In this document: positions 58,331-64,000 of the stretch, in pieces
Layout of the letters: the number at the start of each line of letters is the position of its first letter
Position numbering within the stretch: the stretch's first letter is position 1
Translations under genes and position numbers: made by a program
DNA from: a virus
DNA: 64,000 nucleotides
Strand: one strand, 5' to 3'
IMG/VR virus record: IMGVR_UViG_3300042564_002580
Span: 53,028-117,027 of that record
The notes under the pieces: generated by a model
Seen by the model: the letters and a program-made list of their open reading frames with translations, nothing else
Databases searched by the model: none
Told to the model about the DNA's origin: nothing

Positions 58331-58381
58331 CCGTGAGACCTGGGTATGTCCAAAAACTGCCCTTCTAACAGAAAGATTAAA

Positions 58382-59143
58382 ATGATTATACAAATTATTG
58401 GATTACCAGGCTCTGGGAAAACAGAACTTGCAAAAGCCTTGAAAGAGCGCATTAATGCTATTCACCTTAATGCTGACGAAGTTCGTGCAACAGTAAATTC
58501 TGATTTAGGGTTTAGTCTAGACGACAGGCTTGAGCAGGCTCGACGCATGGGAGAGATGGCAAGGTTAATATCTAAACAAGGTGTTGCTCCAGTAGTTGTT
58601 GACTTCGTATGCCCAACGGAACTAACACGATCAGCTTTTGGTAAGCCAGACGTACTTGTATTTATGGATACTCTTGCAGAAGGCCGTTTTGAAGACACCA
58701 ATAAAATGTTTGAACGACCAACAGAGTTTGATGTATCATTTATTAGCCATAACCTAGATGCAGAAGCAAAGGCGTCTCACATAATTAATAAGTTTAATCT
58801 ACATGATTGGTCTGCACCTACAACACTTATGCTGGGTAGGTACCAGCCTTGGCACGAAGGCCACCACGCCCTTTACAAGGAGGCGGGTAAGAGAACAGAT
58901 CAAGTACTACTTGGAGTACGTAATACATATAATACAAGTGAAAAAGATCCACTTAAGTTTGATCAGGTAAAGGAATATATTGCCAAAGATGAATTTATGG
59001 ATGGGGCATTAGTATTAAGACTACCTAACATTACCAATATTGTATATGGTCGTGATGTAGGATATAAAATTGAGCAAGTAGATTTGGGGGCAACTATACA
59101 TGCTATTTCAGCTACTGAAAAACGTCGTGAATTGGGCATCTAG
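58382..59143 (+). CDS. Kinase-nucleotidyltransferase fusion (APS-kinase-like plus NMNAT-like)
   Basis: About 253 residues; an upstream ATG at 58346 adds 12 residues. Residues 1-140 are a P-loop kinase of the adenylylsulfate-kinase type (IIQIIGLPGSGKTELAKAL; HLNADEVRATVN; PVVVDFVCPTELTR). From about 148, TTLMLGRYQPWHEGHHALYKEA has the HxGH of nucleotidyltransferases, and ISATEKRRE near the end resembles their ISxTxxR motif, as in NadM. It thus may phosphorylate a nucleoside or sulfate ester and then adenylylate. The substrate is not determinable. Confidence 0.75.
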   Translation: MIIQIIGLPGSGKTELAKALKERINAIHLNADEVRATVNSDLGFSLDDRLEQARRMGEMARLISKQGVAPVVVDFVCPTELTRSAFGKPDVLVFMDTLAEGRFEDTNKMFERPTEFDVSFISHNLDAEAKASHIINKFNLHDWSAPTTLMLGRYQPWHEGHHALYKEAGKRTDQVLLGVRNTYNTSEKDPLKFDQVKEYIAKDEFMDGALVLRLPNITNIVYGRDVGYKIEQVDLGATIHAISATEKRRELGI

Positions 59144-59222
59144 TATCGGTAAAGGTATTGCAGATGCAGAAGAAAGAATGATAGAAGAGATGTATAGGAA
59201 AAAAGAAGATGAAAGTAACTAA
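59127..59222 (+). CDS. 31-residue helical peptide
   Basis: A GTG frame overlapping both neighbours (17 and 14 bases). The peptide (NWASSIGKGIADAEERMIEEMYRKKEDE) is an amphipathic, charged helix. It fills the 65-base gap. No ribosome site beyond AAACG is evident, so this is a tentative gene. Confidence 0.35.
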   Translation: MNWASSIGKGIADAEERMIEEMYRKKEDESN

Positions 59223-59412
59223 AGCCAGATCATTTGTTAAAGCATTAAGCTATCGCATATGGGGAACACTTTCTTCTGTAGCAGTTGCTTATGCTATTAC
59301 AAAAAATGCTTCTCTATCTGTTACAATTGCATTTTGGGAAACGGTAGTTAAGGTATTTATTTACTACGCACATGAGCGTGGATGGAACTATATACAATGG
59401 GGGAGAAAATAA
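59209..59412 (+). CDS. DUF2061 membrane protein
   Basis: A 67-residue protein. RSFVKALSYRIWGTLSSVAVAYAITK and SLSVTIAFWETVVKVFIYYAHERGWNYIQWG are the DUF2061 signature, two membrane helices with a conserved RxxxKxxxYR start and HERxWN end. The family often neighbours APS-kinase or sulfate-activation genes in bacteria; the fused kinase upstream repeats that link. The role in the phage is unknown, perhaps membrane anchoring of that enzyme. Confidence 0.85.
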   Translation: MKVTKARSFVKALSYRIWGTLSSVAVAYAITKNASLSVTIAFWETVVKVFIYYAHERGWNYIQWGRK

Positions 59413-59819
59413 TGTTTGAATATTATGTAAAGAAAGTAAGCAAGGTTGTAGACGGAGATACTATTGATGTAGATATTGATCTTGGGTTTGATATATCATT
59501 TACTTCAAGAGTCAGGTTAGCTGGGATAGATACTCCAGAAAGTCGTACAACAGATAAAATGGAAAAAGCATTAGGTCTTGAAGCCAAAGCTTACCTTAAG
59601 AGTGCAATTGACTCAGCTAAATCTGTTGTTATCAAAACAGAAAAGATGGACTCATCTGAAAAGTATGGTCGCATTTTAGGATGGGTTTTCTTGGACGGAT
59701 CAGATAAATCTATTAATCAAAAGATGATTGAGGACGGACATGCTTGGGGCTATATGGGAGAAACAAAGATTAAAGACTTTGACGCATTAGCAAAAGCTAG
59801 GAAGAAAAGCGGTAAGTAA
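59412..59819 (+). CDS. Staphylococcal-nuclease-like protein (thermonuclease)
   Basis: A 135-residue SNase fold from ATG 59412 after GGGGGAGA; an earlier in-frame ATG at 59382 lies in the previous gene. VSKVVDGDTIDVDIDLGF, RVRLAGIDTPESRT and SSEKYGRILGWVFLDG carry the catalytic Asp/Glu/Arg positions, followed by INQKMIEDGHAW. It has no signal peptide, so it is cytoplasmic and may degrade host DNA or RNA. Calcium is the usual cofactor. Confidence 0.87.
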   Translation: MFEYYVKKVSKVVDGDTIDVDIDLGFDISFTSRVRLAGIDTPESRTTDKMEKALGLEAKAYLKSAIDSAKSVVIKTEKMDSSEKYGRILGWVFLDGSDKSINQKMIEDGHAWGYMGETKIKDFDALAKARKKSGK

Positions 59820-60421
59820 TGACTTCTGTATTAGATCAAATTAAGTCTGCTAAAAAAAATAATACATTTCTGCATATAAAAAATTTTAATAGCGATGTGC
59901 CGTCATGGGATAATTTTATTAATAACCTAAACTATAAGTATAATAACAACTACGAAAATAAAAAAAATGAGGATAGAAGATTTTTTACAAATAATGATGT
60001 CAAGACTGAAATTTTTTCTCAGTATGACAAACTAGATGCATTTGCACACTACTCTTATGTATTTAAAAACAATGAGAGTTTTTTTAAAGAAAACTACCTA
60101 CCTGGCTGTGAAGACATAGCAAAAATGCTATATGAATCATTAGAAGAAGATAAGCAATTTATACATGCAACTGCAATAACAAATTTTATTAAGCATGATA
60201 AGGAGTATGAAATTCATTTTGATGGAACTGAGGTAATTAATTGGCATTGTATTGGGAAAATAGAATGGAAAGTCTATGACGAAAATGATAATTGTTCTGT
60301 TTTGCAAATAGATCCAGGCGATTTAGTTTTTATTCCTGCTAAAATGAAGCATCAGGTTATAATATATGAGCCTAGAGCTTCAATAATATTTGATTTCTTT
60401 TTAAAAGAAGATGCAGCATAA
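59819..60421 (+). CDS. JmjC/cupin-like protein
   Basis: A 200-residue protein sharing one base with the nuclease gene. Residues 120-195 form a cupin: TNFIKHDKEYEIHFDGTEVINWHCIG has H133 and D135, and IDPGDLVFIPAKMKHQVIIYEPRASIIFDF has the distal H178. This is the facial triad of JmjC-like 2-oxoglutarate oxygenases (HxD and H). The N-terminal half is very AT-rich and Asn/Lys-rich. Probably a protein hydroxylase of unknown target. Confidence 0.7.
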   Translation: MTSVLDQIKSAKKNNTFLHIKNFNSDVPSWDNFINNLNYKYNNNYENKKNEDRRFFTNNDVKTEIFSQYDKLDAFAHYSYVFKNNESFFKENYLPGCEDIAKMLYESLEEDKQFIHATAITNFIKHDKEYEIHFDGTEVINWHCIGKIEWKVYDENDNCSVLQIDPGDLVFIPAKMKHQVIIYEPRASIIFDFFLKEDAA

Positions 60422-60426
60422 TCTTT

Positions 60427-61329
60427 ATGAAAAATAAATACAGTCATATAGAAAAAGATTTGTCTCCTGATAATTTTATTTCAAAAAATGTTAGAAAAGG
60501 AATTAAATTTTATAAAAAAGATGGATATTTTTACAGCGATATTTTATTTTTTTATGAAACTTCATTAACCAGCGGTGAGGCATTTGAATATCAAATAAAC
60601 TCTCAGGGGTTTAGGGGAAAAGACTTTAGCGAATTTAATGACAATAACATCAATATATTATTTGGTGGATGCTCACAAACACTTGGAGTTGGACTGCCAG
60701 AAAAAAATACATGGTATTCAAAGCTATCTAATAAAATAAAATTATTGCATGAAGGCAGAGACGTTGATTTTTATAATGTTGGTGTAAATGGAGGAGGCAT
60801 TGATCTTACTATAAAAAATGTTATTGCTTTTATAAGAAGTGGCAAAATCCCAGATTATTTATTTTTATTCCTACCAGAATCTTCTAGAACTATTTGTTTT
60901 GAAGAAAAAACAAAAAAATTTCAACCCTACTTGTTAACTAATCCTCGTGATGAAGATAAAGATTACTATTCTAATAAATATATACACGAGAATAAACTAC
61001 TTACAAATTTTATGTTATTGTCAATGCTAGAAGAAATATGTAAATTCTCAGGTATAAAGTTATTGTGGACAACATGGTGGCTTGATGACAATAGCCTATA
61101 TTCTAACTCATCATTTAATAATTTCTTTGCTATGAGCAAAGAATTGCCTTATCATGTTGTTCTTGAAAAAGAAGGTAATGAGTTTAATGTTGCATACTTT
61201 AATGAAGAGTTTGAAAATAATGACAATGAATCATATTGGCATGTTGCAAGGGATGGAAGTCACTATGGTTCGGCTGCAAGCAACTTTATTGCTGAAAGTT
61301 TTATGAAAGAATTAAATAGGGTTAAGTAA
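60427..61329 (+). CDS. SGNH/GDSL-like hydrolase 2
   Basis: A 300-residue paralogue of the hydrolase at 55431. EYQINSQGFRGKDFSE and ILFGGCSQTLGVGLPEKNTWYSKL put the nucleophile at S83. FYNVGVNGGGIDLTIKNVIAF is block II, and the C-terminal RDGSHYGSAASNF has D276 and H279. It shares layout with hydrolase 1 but little sequence, so they probably have different substrates. It has lower GC content than its neighbours. It overlaps the zinc-ribbon gene by one base. Confidence 0.75.
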   Translation: MKNKYSHIEKDLSPDNFISKNVRKGIKFYKKDGYFYSDILFFYETSLTSGEAFEYQINSQGFRGKDFSEFNDNNINILFGGCSQTLGVGLPEKNTWYSKLSNKIKLLHEGRDVDFYNVGVNGGGIDLTIKNVIAFIRSGKIPDYLFLFLPESSRTICFEEKTKKFQPYLLTNPRDEDKDYYSNKYIHENKLLTNFMLLSMLEEICKFSGIKLLWTTWWLDDNSLYSNSSFNNFFAMSKELPYHVVLEKEGNEFNVAYFNEEFENNDNESYWHVARDGSHYGSAASNFIAESFMKELNRVK

Positions 61330-61517
61330 TGCCAGTATACGAATATAAATGCTCATACGACGAAGCCCATCCATTAATGTCAGTACATAGATCAATTGTA
61401 GATAGTGATCCTGGATACACCTGTGTTGAATGCGAATCTAATATGATTAGACATTTTACACCATTTGGAATACAATTTAAGGGTAGTGGATTTTACAAGA
61501 CAGATAACGGGGGATAG
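61329..61517 (+). CDS. FmdB-type zinc-ribbon protein
   Basis: A 62-residue protein: MPVYEYKCSYDEAHPLMSVHRSI, then TCVECESNMIRHFTPFGIQFKGSGFYKT. The MPxYEYxC start and the CxxC near residue 32 fit the FmdB regulatory-protein family of zinc ribbons. Often found in phages and host genomes as small regulators. The role here is unknown. Confidence 0.8.
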   Translation: MPVYEYKCSYDEAHPLMSVHRSIVDSDPGYTCVECESNMIRHFTPFGIQFKGSGFYKTDNGG

Positions 61518-61518
61518 A

Positions 61519-62169
61519 ATGCAAAGAGATACTATAGAAGAGTTTATGAAATTAATAAAAAAATCTATAGAGTTAAATAAACCACTTTTTATAAAATCTT
61601 ACATGGATTATAGTTTTACATGGGAACACATAATAGATGCAATTGATATTTCTTACAACACCAAGATCCCTTTGCCAAAAGACGTCGTAGTGGATGACCC
61701 AGATCATCTGATTGATCTTCAAATGGCACAGCCAAATAAACTTAAAACATCTTTTGATAAGCCTGTTACATTTCACGCTTTAGACCTTTTGTCAGCAAAC
61801 AATAAATTTGATTCAAAAGAGTATGATGAGGTTAAAGAAATGAAAGAAATTCTTCAAAAAACAGATATCGGGCGATACGTTTATGACAAGTTTGCAATAA
61901 ATATGGCAAAAAATGGATATTACGTGCTGCCACACAGAGACTCGCATCACGTTTTGTTGACTCAGGTAATTGGCAAATCAAAATATGTAATACATGAATC
62001 ATTAGAGTCTGATCCGTATAGCGAGCTTATTGATGTGTCTGAAAGAAAATTTACAGAGTATGATATGGAAAAAAATGATATTCTTTTTATGCCCAAAGGA
62101 ACAATCCATTCAATAGAAAATTCAAGCCCACGTGTTAGCTGTATATTTGATATAAAAGATACTGTTTAA
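61519..62169 (+). CDS. JmjC/cupin-like protein 2
   Basis: A 216-residue protein from ATG 61519, after GGGGGAT; an earlier in-frame start at 61465 lies in the FmdB gene. H139 and D141 in LPHRDSHHVLLTQVIGKSKYVIHES and H197 in DILFMPKGTIHSIENSSPRVS form a facial triad, as in JmjC-type oxygenases. The N-terminal helical half carries SYMDYSFTWEHIIDAID. It is homologous in layout to the protein at 59819. Substrate unknown. Confidence 0.72.
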   Translation: MQRDTIEEFMKLIKKSIELNKPLFIKSYMDYSFTWEHIIDAIDISYNTKIPLPKDVVVDDPDHLIDLQMAQPNKLKTSFDKPVTFHALDLLSANNKFDSKEYDEVKEMKEILQKTDIGRYVYDKFAINMAKNGYYVLPHRDSHHVLLTQVIGKSKYVIHESLESDPYSELIDVSERKFTEYDMEKNDILFMPKGTIHSIENSSPRVSCIFDIKDTV

Positions 62170-62199
62170 CATAGTACTGCTATATAATCCTAAGTAGGG

Positions 62200-62205
62200 T
62201 ATAAT
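62200..62205 (+). promoter_or_regulatory. -10 element before 62242 gene
   Basis: TATAAT at 62200-62205, with another TATAAT at 62183-62188, in the 72-base gap after the JmjC-like gene. The leader carries CAGGGAG. The -35 is weak, so this is a candidate only. Confidence 0.45.
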
Positions 62206-62241
62206 TAACTAAGTAAAAAATAGTTTGTCAGGGAGCATTTT

Positions 62242-62979
62242 ATGGTAACACCACTTTTCTCCACCTACCCAGAAAAAAGTACATCAGGAACTTGGGATGC
62301 TAAGTTTGCATTTCACAGTGGAATAGATGTTTCAGTTCAAAATTCTGGATATGAAGCAAACAAGATAGGTTATTATCACTGTGTTGGGGATTTAGTTCAT
62401 TGGGAGTTTAGAATGTTAATGGGCAATCCAGTATCTTGGGGATCTGCAGGAACTTGGGCTTTTGAATTGCCATTTCCACCATATTTTGCAAATGATTCCG
62501 TCACAGGAAGTCCAATTAAAAATGCTTATAATAGAACCATTGCTCATGGATGGTTTAGAGTTCTAGCAGATGTAGATCCAACTCCAGAGTACGGCCTTCT
62601 GACGGCAGAAAATACTTGGCAAGATGATGAATCGCATTTTCTAAATGCAAATGCAATATTAAGAACTTACGCAAGAACAGAAACTGGAAACTATATTAAT
62701 AGTGTTCCTGGATATCCATATCCAGCAACATGGCCTACCAGCGCTGATTTGGTTGGAATGGCATTCCTTACTGCACTAAATCAACAGCCAGAAACACCAG
62801 AAAACACAAAAACAATAGGATATAAAAGTATAAATTCAACTTGGCCAGCAAATCTTGTTCAGGCTTTGGCTGACAACACTGACGAAATTCCTGCAAATAA
62901 CGCAAGTGAATTGACACCACAAGGAAGAAACGAAAACGTAATACAGTTTAACTTTTCTGGCGTATATAGAAAAGCATAA
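62242..62979 (+). CDS. Hypothetical protein, possibly virion-associated
   Basis: A 245-residue protein with GGGAG before the ATG. It is rich in aromatic and Pro residues (ELPFPPYFANDSVTG, NSVPGYPYPATWPTSADL). HSGIDVSVQNSGYEANKIGYYHCVGDLVHWEFRMLMG suggests a compact beta domain, and VIQFNFSGVYRKA the C-terminal strand. There is no signal peptide or enzyme motif. It lies beside a PA14 protein, so a receptor or appendage role is possible. Confidence 0.6.
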   Translation: MVTPLFSTYPEKSTSGTWDAKFAFHSGIDVSVQNSGYEANKIGYYHCVGDLVHWEFRMLMGNPVSWGSAGTWAFELPFPPYFANDSVTGSPIKNAYNRTIAHGWFRVLADVDPTPEYGLLTAENTWQDDESHFLNANAILRTYARTETGNYINSVPGYPYPATWPTSADLVGMAFLTALNQQPETPENTKTIGYKSINSTWPANLVQALADNTDEIPANNASELTPQGRNENVIQFNFSGVYRKA

Positions 62980-63000
62980 TATAGTGAGATAATAATGCGG

Positions 63001-63006
63001 TATAAT
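63001..63006 (+). promoter_or_regulatory. -10 element before PA14 gene
   Basis: TATAAT preceded by GCGG, in the 63-base gap before the last gene; the leader has TAGGAG before TTG 63043. No clear -35. Confidence 0.45.
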
Positions 63007-63042
63007 TGCTAAGTAACAATATATGTTATGTAGGAGTTATCA

Positions 63043-64000
63043 TTGAAGAGAGAAAAGTTATTTAGAATAACAGCGTCCATAATGCTTGCATTTGGATGGC
63101 TTTTTATGTCCCCCGCTTATTCTGATGACCCACTAAGCTTGGCAGCTCAAGAAATTCAAGAGCTAAATAACAGCATAGATGACCTTGGATACAAGGATGA
63201 ATTCATATCCTTAATTGAACAGGCAGAAGATAAGTACGCCCTTGCGGTATCTGCACAATCAACTCAGTCTCAAACCTCTGACCTATATGATGATTCTCTT
63301 GACGCAGAATCCACGGCACTTGAAGAAAAAGACTTAGCCCAATCAGCAGTAGACGGACAAACAGTAACAGTAGCCACTGCTTTAGACAATAAGAATGATG
63401 CCTACGATGCCCTTGGAGTAGCAAACATCAATCTGTCAAACGCTCAGCAAGCATTAGACAGTGCTGGTTCTGCTGGTCTGGCATATGATGTTTATAGTTT
63501 AATTAGGGTTGATGGCCTTGCAGCCACAGATGAATTCTTATGTAGTGGAACACTAAATGGAAACTATATGACTCGCCCAGTTTGTGGTAATAGATATGAA
63601 AACTTTATAGTTAAATTTACTGGAAAAATAACAGTACCATCATGGTTTACACAAACATATTTTGCAGGTTATACAGATGATGGTTTTAGAATGTATGTCG
63701 ATGGTCAACTTGCTGTTGATAACTGGGTGGAGCAAGGAACAATTTGGAGTGATTACTCTCCCGTATATGATGTTAGTGAAGACAAAACTTTAGATGTAGA
63801 AATATGGTGGTACAACGGAGGAGGCCCTGGATCCTACCTTCTTGGCTGGGGAATCCCTGGAGGGTGGACTAGTGCAGGTTGTGACTATGCTGGCAACCCA
63901 AGAGTATGGGGACAAGACTTTAGTTGCAATCTTAATACATTTTCTCATGGATCTGGAGCAACCCAAGAACAAACAAACGCCTACAACAACGCACTTGCTG
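63043..64000 (+). CDS. Signal-peptide protein with coiled coil and PA14 domain, 3'-truncated
   Basis: A TTG start after TAGGAG; the frame is open to the window end (319 codons). Residues 1-27 form a classical signal peptide: KREK, a hydrophobic core ITASIMLAFGWLFM, then SPAYS-DD as a cleavage site. Residues 30-140 are a coiled coil (AAQEIQELNNSIDDLG and similar). Residues about 165-290 match a PA14 beta-sandwich (FAGYTDDGFRMYVDGQLAVDNW), a glycan-binding module. Export of a phage protein is unusual; it may be surface-displayed. Confidence 0.75.
   Translation, partial: MKREKLFRITASIMLAFGWLFMSPAYSDDPLSLAAQEIQELNNSIDDLGYKDEFISLIEQAEDKYALAVSAQSTQSQTSDLYDDSLDAESTALEEKDLAQSAVDGQTVTVATALDNKNDAYDALGVANINLSNAQQALDSAGSAGLAYDVYSLIRVDGLAATDEFLCSGTLNGNYMTRPVCGNRYENFIVKFTGKITVPSWFTQTYFAGYTDDGFRMYVDGQLAVDNWVEQGTIWSDYSPVYDVSEDKTLDVEIWWYNGGGPGSYLLGWGIPGGWTSAGCDYAGNPRVWGQDFSCNLNTFSHGSGATQEQTNAYNNALA

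Noticed and set aside
1-64000. Prophage or integrative element in a bacterial chromosome
   Set aside because: No integrase, attachment site, repressor or bacterial housekeeping block is seen. All genes lie on one strand with phage-type overlaps.
62242-64000. Endolysin or lysis cassette at the window end
   Set aside because: No amidase, lysozyme, CHAP or transglycosylase motif is visible in either gene; the signal peptide belongs to a PA14 protein.

Overview
The window is part of the genome of a tailed, long-tailed (siphovirus-type) bacteriophage. It is AT-rich, almost fully coding, and every gene I support lies on the plus strand. Genes are packed with 1 to 30 base overlaps and often start with GTG or TTG. 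Several features point to an actinobacterial host, probably an AT-rich freshwater lineage. Five genes appear to have leaderless promoters. The phage-borne AhpD matches the mycobacterial enzyme at E118, C130, C133 and H137. AhpC and AhpD also sit together, which is an actinobacterial arrangement. The host assignment is inference, because nothing in the window names the host. Neither end is a genome end: the first and last genes are both cut.

Layout. Positions 1-2893 hold two 2OG-Fe(II) oxygenases and a LamG-type appendage protein. Positions 2957-12170 are the head and connector module: portal, protease-scaffold, HK97-type capsid, adaptors, tail terminator, tail tube, and tail assembly chaperones joined by a -1 frameshift on CCCAAAC. 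Positions 12170-31978 encode a 2857-residue tape measure with an apparent kinase-like insertion, then distal tail, hub and fibre proteins. The last fibre has TSP1-like repeats, a 65-residue Thr-Ile-Asn repeat and a C-terminal Hint (intein-like) domain. An oxygenase and small tail-associated genes follow. A consensus promoter next to a perfect palindrome (33960-34019) then opens the replication module: metallophosphoesterase, small zinc and HTH proteins, DnaB-type helicase, primase, gp32-like protein, bacterial DnaE-type polymerase, RecA-like recombinase and a PD-(D/E)XK nuclease. Three tandem paralogous oxygenases (44253-47333), SSB, a Cas4/RecB-like nuclease, RuvC-like resolvase and an Nmad1/DUF1599 protein come next. 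The packaging genes follow, with another oxygenase lodged between the putative small terminase and the large terminase.

From 53.5 kb to 62.2 kb is an accessory region. It has four tRNAs (CAT, TCT, TTT, GTT), a NodU-type carbamoyltransferase, two SGNH hydrolases, an AhpC-AhpD pair and Hsp20. It also has a kinase-nucleotidyltransferase fusion with DUF2061, a staphylococcal-type nuclease, an FmdB-type zinc ribbon and two JmjC/cupin-like proteins. The window ends with an unknown protein and a signal-peptide-bearing PA14 protein that runs off the edge.

The most unusual themes are nine oxygenase or cupin-like genes spread over every module, a complete AhpC/AhpD peroxidase pair, the Hint-tailed repetitive fibre, and a possible NAD-related kinase-adenylyltransferase. 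No lysis gene, integrase, repressor, CRISPR array or insertion sequence was recognised. No gene-free stretch exceeds about 100 bases apart from the tRNA clusters.
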